Shown here piece by piece: positions 7,162 to 15,639 of a DNA stretch of 64,000 nt. The translations under genes were made by a program, and so were the position numbers. Source of the DNA: CAVVIG01 sp050249955 (GTDB taxonomy: Bacteria > Acidobacteriota > Vicinamibacteria > Vicinamibacterales > CAVVIG01); contig JBFWPN010000002.1 of assembly GCA_050249955.1 (NCBI GenBank), positions 124,001 through 188,000 on the forward strand. Reading direction: 5' to 3'. Every line of letters begins with the position of its first letter. Within the stretch, counting starts at the first letter, position 1. Below the pieces are notes generated by a model. It did not search any database. It was not told the origin of the DNA and saw nothing but the letters and a program-made list of their open reading frames with translations.

Positions 7162-8359
7162 GCGGGTGGTGCTTCGCCGGAACACGCCATCCGCCCGCAT
7201 CCTGGCCTACACGATCTCGGTCGTGGTCATCGGTGTCTGCGCCGAGCTGCTGTTTGCCATTCCGGCCATCACGGCCGGGGCGGCCGCACCCATCCTGCTC
7301 CTGGCCGTGCTGCTGATCGCGCGCGAACTTGGCACCGGCCCGGCACTCTTCGCGTCGGTCTGCGCGGCGCTGGCGTTCTCCTTCTACTTCCTGCCCCCGT
7401 CCGGGCTCTTCATCGAAGACCCGAACGACTGGGTGGCCTTCGGCACTTTCACCACCACGGCCATCATCGTGGGCGAGCTGGCCGCCCGTGCCGAGCGCCG
7501 GCAGCAGGAACTCGAGGAGGGCAAGCGTGAGATCGAGCAGCTGTACCAGCAGCTCGAGGCGGCGTTCGAGCGGGCGAGCGAGGCCGAGGCCGCGCGCCGG
7601 AACGAACAGCTCAAGTCGGCGCTCCTCGAGGCGCTCACGCACAACCTGCGCACGCCGCTCACGGCCATCAAGGCCTCGGTGACGGCCATGCTGAGCTCGA
7701 AGGAGCAGGACCCGAGCGCGCTGTCCCAGGCCAGCCGGAAGGAGCTGCTCCACGTCATCGACGAAGAGACCGACCGCCTGAACCGGTTCATCGAGGGGCT
7801 GACCGTCGTGGATCGGGCGGAGCCGGCCCAGCCGAACACGATGAAGGCCGAGAGCGCGGAGCAGATCATCAAGGACGCCGTGGGGCGTGCCGAAACGGTC
7901 GCCCGGCGGCATCGCGTGACGGTGTCGATCGACGCCGGCCTGCCGCTGCTCGCCGTGGACCGCTCCGCGATCGGGGAAGCGCTGTACACGCTCATCGACA
8001 ATGCGAGCAAGTACGCGCCGGTGAACACCACGATCCGTGTCGCGGCCACCCGCGCCGCCGACGAACATGTCTGCCTCATCGTCGAGGACGAGGGGCCCGG
8101 CATTCCGCCGGAGCTCCGCGAGCAGGTGTTCCAGAAGTTCTTCCGGATCCCCGGACGCGAGTCCGTGGACCCGCGCCGCAGCGGGATCGGCCTCGGGCTG
8201 CCCATTGCCAAGCGGCTCGTCGAGTCGCAGGCAGGGGAGATTGCCATCGAGACCCCCGCCTCGGGCAGGGGCACCGGAATCAGGCTGACGCTGCCGAGTG
8301 TCCGCCCGGAGCCGAGCCAGGGCGACGGCGCGCAGGCGCCGGCCGAGATTCACGCATAG
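7160..8359 (+). CDS. KdpD-like sensor histidine kinase (DUF4118 membrane domain), lacking the KdpD N-terminal domains
   Basis: A 399-residue kinase. Four closely spaced hydrophobic segments (about residues 14-107) form a KdpD-type DUF4118 sensor region; a short coiled coil leads to the H-box LTHNLRTPL with phospho-acceptor His161. The ATPase part has an N-box (LIDNASKYAP), a G1 box (DEGPGIP) and a G2 box (GLGLPIAK). The cytosolic KdpD/Usp domains of true KdpD (about 890 residues) are absent, and no kdpFABC genes lie nearby, so control of K+ uptake is not established. The response regulator gene follows 12 nt downstream. Start: ATG 7160 or GTG 7169. Confidence 0.88.
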   Translation: MRVVLRRNTPSARILAYTISVVVIGVCAELLFAIPAITAGAAAPILLLAVLLIARELGTGPALFASVCAALAFSFYFLPPSGLFIEDPNDWVAFGTFTTTAIIVGELAARAERRQQELEEGKREIEQLYQQLEAAFERASEAEAARRNEQLKSALLEALTHNLRTPLTAIKASVTAMLSSKEQDPSALSQASRKELLHVIDEETDRLNRFIEGLTVVDRAEPAQPNTMKAESAEQIIKDAVGRAETVARRHRVTVSIDAGLPLLAVDRSAIGEALYTLIDNASKYAPVNTTIRVAATRAADEHVCLIVEDEGPGIPPELREQVFQKFFRIPGRESVDPRRSGIGLGLPIAKRLVESQAGEIAIETPASGRGTGIRLTLPSVRPEPSQGDGAQAPAEIHA

Positions 8360-8371
8360 GAGAGAAGGTAG

Positions 8372-9073
8372 ATGCAGGTTGCAGAGAGCTCGAAGGTGCT
8401 CGTCGTGGACGACGAGCCGCAGATCACCCGGGTGCTCAAGACCGTGCTCGGCAGCGAAGGCTATGACGTGCGCACGGCGGCCGACGGCGAGTCGGGCTGG
8501 TCGAGCTTCCGCGACTGGAACCCTGACCTCGTGCTGACCGACCTGAAGATGCCGCACATGGATGGTGTCGAGCTCTGCCGGCGGATCCGCGAAACCTGCA
8601 TGACGCCGATCATCGTGCTGTCGGTCAACACCGAGAAGCCGTCGAAGATCGACGCGCTCGATGCCGGTGCCGATGTCTACATCACGAAACCCTTCGACTC
8701 CGATGAGCTGAAGGCGTTCGTGCGTGCGGCGCTGCGGCGAAGCGGGCAGCCGCAGTCGCACGAGCCGTCCTCGTTCGACGCCGGCGACTTCCGCGTGGAC
8801 ATGGATGCGCGCCGCGTGCACACGCAGGGACGCGAGGTGCGCCTCACGCCGAAGGAGTTCGACCTGTTCGTGTACATGGCGCGCCATCCGAACCGGGTGC
8901 TGTCGCATGCGGCGCTGCTCGAGGCGGTCTGGGGGCAGGCTTCCAACGATCAGCCCGAGTACCTGCGGGTGTTCATGGGGCAGCTGCGCAAGAAGCTCGA
9001 ACCAGACCCGTCGAATCCGCGGTACCTGGTCACCGAGCCGTGGGTGGGGTACCGGTTCAATCCCAAGGGGTAG
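8372..9073 (+). CDS. OmpR/KdpE-family response regulator
   Basis: A 233-residue DNA-binding regulator, partner of the preceding kinase. The receiver domain (about 8-120) has the acidic pocket VVDDE, phosphorylatable Asp57 in LTDLKMP, and the conserved Lys in ITKPF. The C-terminal winged helix (about 135-232) carries the RLTPKEFDLF signature and ends in a GVGYRF-like strand (WVGYRFNP), as in KdpE. An AGAAGG Shine-Dalgarno precedes ATG 8372. Target genes are unknown. Confidence 0.92.
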   Translation: MQVAESSKVLVVDDEPQITRVLKTVLGSEGYDVRTAADGESGWSSFRDWNPDLVLTDLKMPHMDGVELCRRIRETCMTPIIVLSVNTEKPSKIDALDAGADVYITKPFDSDELKAFVRAALRRSGQPQSHEPSSFDAGDFRVDMDARRVHTQGREVRLTPKEFDLFVYMARHPNRVLSHAALLEAVWGQASNDQPEYLRVFMGQLRKKLEPDPSNPRYLVTEPWVGYRFNPKG

Positions 9074-9092
9074 CCCGCGCTAAGCTAGGGGC

Positions 9093-10223
9093 ATGTCCTC
9101 GCGTGTCTCCTGGCGACTGACGCCAGCCCGGCTGGCACCCCTGCTGGCGCTGCTCGCCGTGTCGACGGGCTCCGCGAGGGGAACCGCGCAGGCACAGGAG
9201 GCCGGTCTCTCCGGCACCTGGAGCATCAATCGCGACGCCAGCCAGTTCCCGCGCGAGATCGGCTTCGACGCCGACTTCGCCCCGTCGGGCCGCCCCGAGG
9301 GGGGCGGGCGTGGTGTGGGAGGGCGCGCCCTGCCGCCGTTGCGGCCCCAGGGCGAGAGCTATGAATCGGCGCGCCGCCGCCAGGCCCTGACCGACGAGGT
9401 CCGCCTGCCACCCACCCGGCTGACGATCGTCGACACACCGGATCGGGTGACGATCACCGACCAGGCCGGCAACTCGCGCATCTACCATCCGGATGGCCGG
9501 GCGGAAACGCTGGAGATTGGCGGGGTCCCCGTCCTGACGAGCGTGCGCCGCGAAGCGGGCGCGCTCATCGTGCTCTACGCCGTGGCCGACCTCCGGCAGA
9601 TTCGCTACACGTATTCGCGCCCGCCCGGGTCATCGCTGCTCGTCGTGGAGACGCAGTTCCTGGAGCGGGGCAGCGGCGACTCCGTCAGGCGTGTCTACAC
9701 GCCTGGAGACACCCTTCCGCCCGCGCTCCCGGCCGACGTGGCGGGCCGCGCCATGTCGCCGGGGCCGGCACCTCCGGCCGCGCCGCGCCCGGCGGTGCCG
9801 CGAGCCGGATCGGAGTTCACCGGACTCACCCGTCTCGGCATCGTCGTGGAGGAACCGGCCACCCAGGCGGTGAACTGCGGCGTGACCCGTGAGGCGCTCG
9901 AGTCGGCGGTGGCGAAGCACTTCACGGCCATCGGCCTCCGCGTCTCGACCAACTCCGACGAAGACAGCTACGTCCACGTGACCGTGATGACGTCGACCAT
10001 GCCGAACGGGATGTGCATCTCGCGGTATGACTGGTCGATCTACTCGATGACCGAAGCGGCGCTGTCGCACCAGCGCTCGCCGATCCTGGCGCAGGTGCTG
10101 CTCGCCCATCGGGGTGGGCTGACCGGCAGCCTGCCGGCGACGCACGGCACCGACATCATCCGCGGGATGGATGACGGGCTGGCCCAGATCGCGGCGATCA
10201 TCCGCGACGCCAATCCGCGCTGA
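9093..10223 (+). CDS. Secreted protein of unknown function
   Basis: A 376-residue protein I do not recognise. It starts with a signal peptide (Arg-rich n-region, Leu-rich core, cleavage near AQAQ). Next comes a stretch beginning LSGTWSIN, the way many small exported beta-barrel proteins of soil bacteria begin, then a Pro/Ala-rich linker near residues 220-235. The C-terminal 130 residues (from about GIVVEEPATQ) look like a separate compact domain with two cysteines. A weak TAAGCT hexamer lies 6 nt before the ATG, with no Shine-Dalgarno. The last codons abut a histidine-kinase remnant, so the 3' end may have been shaped by a deletion. Confidence 0.6.
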   Translation: MSSRVSWRLTPARLAPLLALLAVSTGSARGTAQAQEAGLSGTWSINRDASQFPREIGFDADFAPSGRPEGGGRGVGGRALPPLRPQGESYESARRRQALTDEVRLPPTRLTIVDTPDRVTITDQAGNSRIYHPDGRAETLEIGGVPVLTSVRREAGALIVLYAVADLRQIRYTYSRPPGSSLLVVETQFLERGSGDSVRRVYTPGDTLPPALPADVAGRAMSPGPAPPAAPRPAVPRAGSEFTGLTRLGIVVEEPATQAVNCGVTREALESAVAKHFTAIGLRVSTNSDEDSYVHVTVMTSTMPNGMCISRYDWSIYSMTEAALSHQRSPILAQVLLAHRGGLTGSLPATHGTDIIRGMDDGLAQIAAIIRDANPR

Positions 10224-10267
10224 TCAACCTGGTTGCGAACGCGCGCGACGCCGTGCCTGATGGTGGC
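10205..10267 (+). pseudogene. Remnant of a sensor histidine kinase (N-box fragment)
   Basis: In the frame beginning at 10205 the DNA encodes ...LINLVANARDAVPDGG (10220-10267), which reads exactly like the ATP-binding N-box of a PAS/HATPase histidine kinase. The frame has no start, no H-box upstream and no G-boxes downstream. It overlaps the last codons of the secreted-protein gene and ends before rluB. The simplest reading is a short relic left after deletion of a kinase gene; a chance match of this length is possible but unlikely. Confidence 0.5.
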
Positions 10268-10303
10268 GTCGGCGCATCGTCGAGCCGTCGACCGCCACGC
10301 CGC

Positions 10304-11038
10304 CTATCGTGCGGATGCCCGGAGCGACTCGACCTCTTCCGAGCTGAGGTGACGCCACTTACCAATCGGCAGCGTGCCGATGCGCAGGTGACCGAGCTGC
10401 ACGCGTACGAGCTTCAGCACCTTGGCGTCGAGGGCCTCCACCATGCGTCGGACCTGCCGGTTACGCCCTTCGGTGAGCGTGATCTCGAAGTGGGTGTACT
10501 TGCCGGAGTCGCGCAGGCGCACGACGGTGGCCGGCCGCGTGGGGCCATCGCTCAGGGTGACACCGTCGCGCAGCTGCTGGAGCTGCTCCTCGTCGAGCCG
10601 CTTCGACGCCTTGACCAGGTAGGTCTTCGGCACGTGCGAGTCCGGGTTGGTGATCAGCTCGGCCAGCCGGGTGTCGTTTGTCATCAGGAGGAGCCCGGAG
10701 GTGTCGAGATCGAGGCGGCCCACCGGTGATACGAACGTGCCGACGTCGTCGATGAGGTCGTAGACGGTGGGGCGTCCGTCCGGGTCCTTGTAGGTCGTGA
10801 TGTAGCCGGTGGGCTTGTAGAGCAGGACGTAGACCCGGTCGCGGACCGCGAGCGGCCTGTCATCGAAGTGCACGCGATCGCGCGCCATGTCCACCCAGTG
10901 ATCCGGGTTCTCCACGACGCGTCCATTGACGCGGACCCGTCCCTGGTGAATCCAGCGCCGCGCCTCAGTGCGTGAGCCGAGCCCGGCCTTCGAGATCACC
11001 CGTTCAAGGGTCTTCAGTGGACGTTTCTGGTCGGGCAC
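10304..11038 (-). CDS. rRNA pseudouridine synthase, RsuA/RluB/RluE/RluF family
   Basis: A 244-residue enzyme that isomerises a uridine in rRNA. An N-terminal S4 RNA-binding domain (about 8-68, from LERVISKAGLGSR) precedes the synthase domain, whose catalytic Asp lies in GRLDLDTSGLLL; GRNRQVRRM marks the C-terminal part. The family subtype (RluB versus RsuA) cannot be decided safely; presence of the S4 domain and the lack of a long tail favour RluB-like. Start is GTG 11038. It lies 21 nt downstream of the P1 peptidase stop on the same strand. Confidence 0.9.
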   Translation of the reverse strand: MPDQKRPLKTLERVISKAGLGSRTEARRWIHQGRVRVNGRVVENPDHWVDMARDRVHFDDRPLAVRDRVYVLLYKPTGYITTYKDPDGRPTVYDLIDDVGTFVSPVGRLDLDTSGLLLMTNDTRLAELITNPDSHVPKTYLVKASKRLDEEQLQQLRDGVTLSDGPTRPATVVRLRDSGKYTHFEITLTEGRNRQVRRMVEALDAKVLKLVRVQLGHLRIGTLPIGKWRHLSSEEVESLRASAR

Positions 11039-11059
11039 AGCCTATTGTCGCCCGACCTG

Positions 11060-12250
11060 TCACCGGCGCAGCAGTGCACGGATGCGGTCCAGCGGCAGGG
11101 CATCGGCGCTGCCGAACCGCGAGCGGACGCCTGTCGCGCGGAAGAGCGAGTTGTAGACCGCCTCCTCGGTGGCCTCGAGCGCAGCCTGGAAGAGCGGGGA
11201 CATGGCATCGGGCGGCAGCACCTCGCGCGTGCGGGCCTGGGCGTCGCCGAAGCGGCTGCGCATCTGCGGCGAGGTCGAGAAGGCGATGGCGAAGTCGCCG
11301 CTGCCGTTGCTGTACGAGGAGCCGGTGCGTCCGAGGCCGAACACCGCCCGGGCCGCGAGTCGCCGCAGGTCGCGGGCGTCGACCGGGGCATCGGTGGCCA
11401 CGACGATCATACAGGAGCCGTCGCCGGCCTCGCGGCGTGCCGCATCGGCCGCGTCGGCAGCAGCCGCAGCCCGTCGTGGCGGCTGCAGCTGCTGGAACAG
11501 CGGGACGCCGGCAATGGTGAGATTGCCACCGTAGTTGGTCTGCACGAGGACGCCGACCGTGTAGCCGGCCGGCACCCGGCGCGAGGCCGTGCCGATGCCG
11601 CCTTTCCACCCGAATGCGATCGTGCCGGTCCCCGCGCCGACCGTACCCTCCGCCACGACACCACCGGCCGCGGCCCGAATCGCGTCCAGCACGTGCGTCG
11701 TGGTGACGTGCAGGCCGCGGATGTCGTTCAACCCGCCGTCGTTGGTCTCGCCGACCAGCGGGTTCACGGACCGCACCTGCTCGTTGCCCGGTTGCGCGAG
11801 CGTGTATCGCACCACGGCGTCCATGGCCGTGCCCACGCTCAGGGTATTGGTGAGCACGATCGGGGTTTCGATGGTGCCCAGTTCGGACACCTGGGTGGAC
11901 CCGGCGAGCTTGCCGAACGCGTTCCCGATGAACGCGGCGCCTGCCACCTTGTCCTGGAACAGGTTGCCGCCGTGGGGCAGGATGGCCGTCACGCCGGTCC
12001 TCACGCTGTCGCCCTCGATGAGCGTGGTGTGCCCTACGCGCACGTCAGGCACGTCGGTGATGGCGTTGAGCGGCCCAGGCTGGTACACGCCGGGCGCAAT
12101 GCCGAGGTCGCGGGCCCGGACGGGCGGCTGCGCCGCTGCCGACAGCCCGAGCGTGGCCCAGAGTCCGGCGAGGAGCACAGCCGTGCCCACGCGGGATGGC
12201 GAGCGCCGGCGGGCGGGGCGCGTGGGAGAACGATGGGGGCGAGTGGCCAT
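11060..12250 (-). CDS. P1-family (DmpA/BapA-type) N-terminal nucleophile aminopeptidase, exported
   Basis: A 396-residue Ntn-type peptidase. DmpA/BapA relatives self-cleave just before a serine that becomes the N-terminal nucleophile of the beta chain; here that serine is probably S279 in DGSCMIVVATDAPV. NDGGLNDIRGL and GAGTGTIAFGWKGGIG are typical of the family. The N-terminus has a long Arg-rich n-region followed by a hydrophobic core ending SAAAQ, indicating export. An Ala-rich insert precedes the cleavage site. A TATGGT hexamer (12262 to 12257) lies 6 nt before the ATG. It probably trims D- or beta-amino-acid peptides; the actual substrate is unknown. Confidence 0.88.
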   Translation of the reverse strand: MATRPHRSPTRPARRRSPSRVGTAVLLAGLWATLGLSAAAQPPVRARDLGIAPGVYQPGPLNAITDVPDVRVGHTTLIEGDSVRTGVTAILPHGGNLFQDKVAGAAFIGNAFGKLAGSTQVSELGTIETPIVLTNTLSVGTAMDAVVRYTLAQPGNEQVRSVNPLVGETNDGGLNDIRGLHVTTTHVLDAIRAAAGGVVAEGTVGAGTGTIAFGWKGGIGTASRRVPAGYTVGVLVQTNYGGNLTIAGVPLFQQLQPPRRAAAAADAADAARREAGDGSCMIVVATDAPVDARDLRRLAARAVFGLGRTGSSYSNGSGDFAIAFSTSPQMRSRFGDAQARTREVLPPDAMSPLFQAALEATEEAVYNSLFRATGVRSRFGSADALPLDRIRALLRR

Positions 12251-12351
12251 CTTTCGACCATAGCATCGAACGGTCGAGTCGCGCCGTGACCCCTCACTGC
12301 ATTTGGGTATTCACCCGGCGTGTCGCGGAATCGACAATTTCAAAGCGTTAT

Positions 12352-12379
12352 CCCGCCCCGGCGTTGCCTGCGCCGGGCG
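12352..12379 (+). other. GC-rich hairpin in the 5' leader of the cytochrome/monooxygenase-like gene
   Basis: CCGCCCCGGCG and CGCCGGGCGG can pair with one bulged C around a 7-nt loop. It ends about 16 nt before the GGAG ribosome binding site. No U-tract follows. It could stabilise the mRNA or affect translation; function is unknown. Confidence 0.35.
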
Positions 12380-12407
12380 GTGCGTGAACGAACTTGGAGA
12401 CATGCCC

Positions 12408-13730
12408 ATGAACGTGAGATCGAACCGGTCCGTCGGCGGACGTTGCCTGGCGGCCGGGGCCCTGGTCCTCCTGGCTGCGGGATCCGCCCAGGCCCAGACT
12501 GCCCCGAAGACCGTGACCTTTGCGAAGGATGTCGCGCCGATCTTCCAGGAGAAGTGCGAGGCCTGCCACAGGCCCGACTCGATCGCGCCGATGTCGCTCC
12601 GGACCTATGACGAGGCCCGGCCGTGGGCACGGTCGATCCGATCGCGTGTCGAGTCGCGGCAGATGCCGCCCTGGCACATCGACCGCACGGTTGGCATCCA
12701 GAAGTTCAAGAACGATCGTTCGCTCACCGACGAGCAGGTGGCCACGATCGTCGCCTGGGTGGACCAGGGCGCGCCCCAGGGGGATCCGAAGGACATGCCC
12801 GCGGCCCGTCAGTGGCCGAACGATCAGGGCTGGAACTATGCCGCTCGCTTCGGCCAGAAGGAGCCGGACCTGATCATCCGCAACAAGCCGTGGACCATGA
12901 AGGCGGGCCAGGGGAACACCTGGTTCAAGCGCGTGGTCGAGACCGGCATCACCGAGCCGCGCTGGGTGCGCGCCATCGAAGTGCGCCCGGGCACGGTGAA
13001 GGGTCGCAAGATCACGCACCACGCCAACGTCGACATCGACCAGGTGGAGCCGGACGGCAGCGTCACCGTAGGCCGCTTCATGGAGTGGGCGGTCGGCAAG
13101 GAAGGAGAGCTGATGCGGCCGAACACCGGCAAGCTGATGCTCCCGGGCTCGAAGATCTCGTGGGACGTCCACTACGCCAGCACGAACGAGGACGTGACGG
13201 ACGCGGTGGAGATGGGCGTCTACTTCTACCCCAAGGGGCAGGAGCCGAAGTACCGCCAGACGCTGCTCAACGTGGGCAGCACCGGCGTGAACATCGACAT
13301 CCCGCCCAACTCGATCGTCGCCTCCGAGGGCTTCTTCGTGTTGCCGAAGGCGGCCCGGATCGAGAGCTTCCAGCCGCACATGCACCTGCGCGGCAAGGCG
13401 CAGTCGCTCGAGGCCATCCTGCCCACGGGGCAGAAGATCCTGATCAGCCACGTGGCCGAGTTCAACTTCAACTGGCACAACGCGTATGTCTATGACGACG
13501 ACGTGGCGCCGCTGCTGCCGAAGGGCACCGTGCTGAAGGTCACGTCGTGGCACGACAACACGGCGGCGAACAAGGCCAACCCCGACCCCAACGTGTGGGT
13601 CGGCTACGGCGACCGGACCGTCGACGAGATGAACCACGTGTGGATGAACGTCACCTATCTCGACGAGGCCGACTACCTGGCCGAGGTCGAGGCGCGTCGG
13701 TCGAAGCTGACGCAGCAACAGCAGCAGTAG
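12408..13730 (+). CDS. Exported cytochrome c with copper type-II monooxygenase-like C-terminal region
   Basis: A 440-residue periplasmic protein. GGAG at 12396-12399 is 8 nt from ATG 12408 but only 2 nt from ATG 12402, so 12408 is preferred. After a signal peptide (AGSAQAQ) comes a cytochrome c domain with the heme motif CEACH (C50, C53, H54) and a likely axial Met in IAPMSL. The C-terminal half resembles copper type-II, ascorbate-dependent (PHM-like) beta-domains, with WDVHYAST, a PHMHL His-x-His and WHNAY. The combination suggests heme-linked oxidation or electron transfer at a copper site. Substrate unknown. A secreted partner gene follows 61 nt downstream. Confidence 0.7.
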   Translation: MNVRSNRSVGGRCLAAGALVLLAAGSAQAQTAPKTVTFAKDVAPIFQEKCEACHRPDSIAPMSLRTYDEARPWARSIRSRVESRQMPPWHIDRTVGIQKFKNDRSLTDEQVATIVAWVDQGAPQGDPKDMPAARQWPNDQGWNYAARFGQKEPDLIIRNKPWTMKAGQGNTWFKRVVETGITEPRWVRAIEVRPGTVKGRKITHHANVDIDQVEPDGSVTVGRFMEWAVGKEGELMRPNTGKLMLPGSKISWDVHYASTNEDVTDAVEMGVYFYPKGQEPKYRQTLLNVGSTGVNIDIPPNSIVASEGFFVLPKAARIESFQPHMHLRGKAQSLEAILPTGQKILISHVAEFNFNWHNAYVYDDDVAPLLPKGTVLKVTSWHDNTAANKANPDPNVWVGYGDRTVDEMNHVWMNVTYLDEADYLAEVEARRSKLTQQQQQ

Positions 13731-13740
13731 GAGCGGGTAC

Positions 13741-13763
13741 GCGCGGGCGCCCGGCGCCCGCGC
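13741..13763 (+). other. Perfect 9-bp hairpin between the cytochrome gene and its secreted partner
   Basis: GCGCGGGCG and CGCCCGCGC flank a CCCGG loop with no U-tract. It lies 10 nt after the cytochrome stop and upstream of the next gene's GGAG site. It may protect the upstream mRNA or attenuate read-through. Confidence 0.4.
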
Positions 13764-13791
13764 CTCCGCCAGACGGATTGGAGAACGCCGG

Positions 13792-14769
13792 ATGAACGTT
13801 CGTCGTGCAAACTTCGTGGCCGCCCTCGGCATGGTCGCGGTGCTCCTGGGCAGCGTGCCATCGGCCCAGGGCCCCAACAGGCTCCCGATGCCGCTCGAGC
13901 CGTTCGGCGATGCCGGGGAGGCCGTGTTCCCGGTGTTCGAGGGGTGGGCCGAGGCCAAGGATGGGTCGGGCTACTTCCTGGTGATGGGGTACAAGAACCG
14001 GAACCGCACCGAGACGATCGAGGTGCCGGTCGGCCCCAACAACCGCATCGAGCCAGGCGGACCGGACTACGGCCAGCCCACCGTGTTCGAACCTGGACGG
14101 CACGAGACCCACTTCGCGATCAAGGTCCCGAAGGACTTCGGCCAGAAGAAGCTCACGTGGACGATCGTGGCCAACGGGCAGACGGCCGCCATCACGTTCT
14201 TCCTCAATCCCGAATACAACATGCTCGTCTATCGGGAGGACGCCAACGGGAACGATCCGCCGGAGGCCAGGTTTGCCCCGAACGGGCCACCGCTGGTGGG
14301 TCCAAACGCCGGCTTCGCGCAGCAGCTCACCGGGACGGTGGGACAGCCGGTCACGCTGAAGATGTGGGCGTCCGACGCGCCACCCACCGAGAAGAACTGG
14401 GAGAACATCGTGTCGGCGCAGAACAGGCCGAAGCCGGTTCCCCCGGGTCGGGACCAGATCGCGATTGTGGGCGGGCAGGTGCTGAACGCGGGTGGTGGGC
14501 CGGCACGGCCGGCCAACACGGCGCCGCCGGCCGATATCACGGCGGTGTGGCAGAAGTTCCGCGGGCCTGGGAAGGTGACCATCTCACCATCCGGTGGCGT
14601 GCCGCTGGTCACCAACGGCAACCCGAAGACGGTCGCGGAAGCGACGGCCACGGCGACGTTCTCGGCGCCTGGCGAGTACTGGCTGCGCGCGGAGCCGGTC
14701 GAGGCGGACGACGGCTACGACGGGATGTGCTGCTTCACGTTCGCCATGGTGAAGGTGACGGTCAAGTAA
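13792..14769 (+). CDS. Secreted protein of unknown function, partner of the cytochrome c/monooxygenase-like protein
   Basis: A 325-residue protein with a clear signal peptide (cleavage near PSAQG) and GGAG upstream. It is rich in beta-type sequence and has two parts: residues about 25-160 with conserved-looking VFPVFEGWAE and YKNRNR segments, and a C-terminal part ending in paired cysteines (MCCFTF). I recognise no catalytic motif. Position directly behind the cytochrome/copper-monooxygenase-like gene suggests a shared periplasmic function, for example scaffold or substrate binding; this is inference. Confidence 0.65.
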   Translation: MNVRRANFVAALGMVAVLLGSVPSAQGPNRLPMPLEPFGDAGEAVFPVFEGWAEAKDGSGYFLVMGYKNRNRTETIEVPVGPNNRIEPGGPDYGQPTVFEPGRHETHFAIKVPKDFGQKKLTWTIVANGQTAAITFFLNPEYNMLVYREDANGNDPPEARFAPNGPPLVGPNAGFAQQLTGTVGQPVTLKMWASDAPPTEKNWENIVSAQNRPKPVPPGRDQIAIVGGQVLNAGGGPARPANTAPPADITAVWQKFRGPGKVTISPSGGVPLVTNGNPKTVAEATATATFSAPGEYWLRAEPVEADDGYDGMCCFTFAMVKVTVK

Positions 14770-14779
14770 GCGGAGGATC

Positions 14780-14807
14780 GATGGCGGCCGGGCCCCTGGC
14801 CGCCATC
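14780..14807. terminator. Candidate bidirectional terminator hairpin between convergent genes
   Basis: GATGGCGGCC and GGCCGCCATC form a perfect 10-bp stem with an 8-nt loop between the plus-strand secreted-protein gene and the minus-strand double-PilZ gene; the right arm touches the latter's stop. There is no clear U-tract on either strand, so termination would be weak or need help. Confidence 0.45.
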
Positions 14808-15639
14808 ACCACTGTGCCGAGTGCACGGTATACAGCTGCCCCGACACCTTGAGGCCCATGGTCGCGTCCCCGGCGGCCAGTTGCCCGCCCCCCTTCGGTT
14901 CCCCACCCACCGTTCGTCCCTGCCGCTGCGACTGACGGCGAAGCTCTGTCTTCAACGCGGCGCGCTCGGTGGGTGCCACGTTGTGGAACTTCACCATGCA
15001 TCGCCCGTCGCCTGCCACTTCGGACACCCGTCCGGTCAGCATGGGACGGTTCGCGTCCGAGAACAGCACCGCCACCGACACCCAGCCCCCGGGTTTCACC
15101 GCTTCGTTCGTCCGCACGATGCAGCCGGTCTCGGTGAGGTTGGTCACCGACACCAGCTGTGAGGTCGAATCGGTGGTGAACAGCGCGTCCACCGGACCGG
15201 CGAGCATGACCTCCTCTGTGCTGGCGACCGGGGCGTCACGCAGGTTCTCGGGCAACAGCACCTCTCCCAGCGCCGCCTCCGACGTCTCTGGCGAGGCCAG
15301 TTCCCACGGGAGTTCCTGATCGAACTCGAGCGCGGTGCGGTAGAGCAGGCCGCTGCTCGTGATCGAGACGACGTAGGTGCGGACGACGACGGCCGGCAGC
15401 TTTTCGGTCTTCTGGTCGTCCATGGCGGCCACCAGTGTCGTGCGGCGCCCCGGGGAGAGCCGGTCGCGTGTATCGATGAGCACGCCGGTCTTCGAGATGT
15501 TCACCAGGGTGGCTGTGCCGGTGATGTTCGGCTTGATGGCGGTCAGCCAGGGGACGTCCGCCGGCACGATCCGCGGTGCCAGCCGGCGCTCTTCGGTGAC
15601 CGGCGGCCTGGTACGTCTGGGGGAGTGGTTGGTCGACAT
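14806..15639 (-). CDS. Tandem PilZ-domain protein
   Basis: A 277-residue cytosolic protein. The ATG at 15639 follows an AGAGGAA Shine-Dalgarno. The first PilZ-like domain begins RRLAPRI near residue 16 and has the beta-strand motif NISKTGVLIDT. The second (about residues 160-260) has NLTETGCIVRT. The usual c-di-GMP RxxxR site is only partly matched in copy one and seems absent in copy two, so nucleotide binding is uncertain. PilZ proteins link c-di-GMP to motility, secretion or polysaccharide export. It is divergent from the 935-residue PAS/PilZ gene about 224 nt away. Confidence 0.7.
   Translation of the reverse strand: MSTNHSPRRTRPPVTEERRLAPRIVPADVPWLTAIKPNITGTATLVNISKTGVLIDTRDRLSPGRRTTLVAAMDDQKTEKLPAVVVRTYVVSITSSGLLYRTALEFDQELPWELASPETSEAALGEVLLPENLRDAPVASTEEVMLAGPVDALFTTDSTSQLVSVTNLTETGCIVRTNEAVKPGGWVSVAVLFSDANRPMLTGRVSEVAGDGRCMVKFHNVAPTERAALKTELRRQSQRQGRTVGGEPKGGGQLAAGDATMGLKVSGQLYTVHSAQW

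Noticed and set aside
12352..12379. 5' hairpin considered as a riboswitch
   Set aside because: Only a single GC-rich stem; no conserved aptamer features I can recognise.
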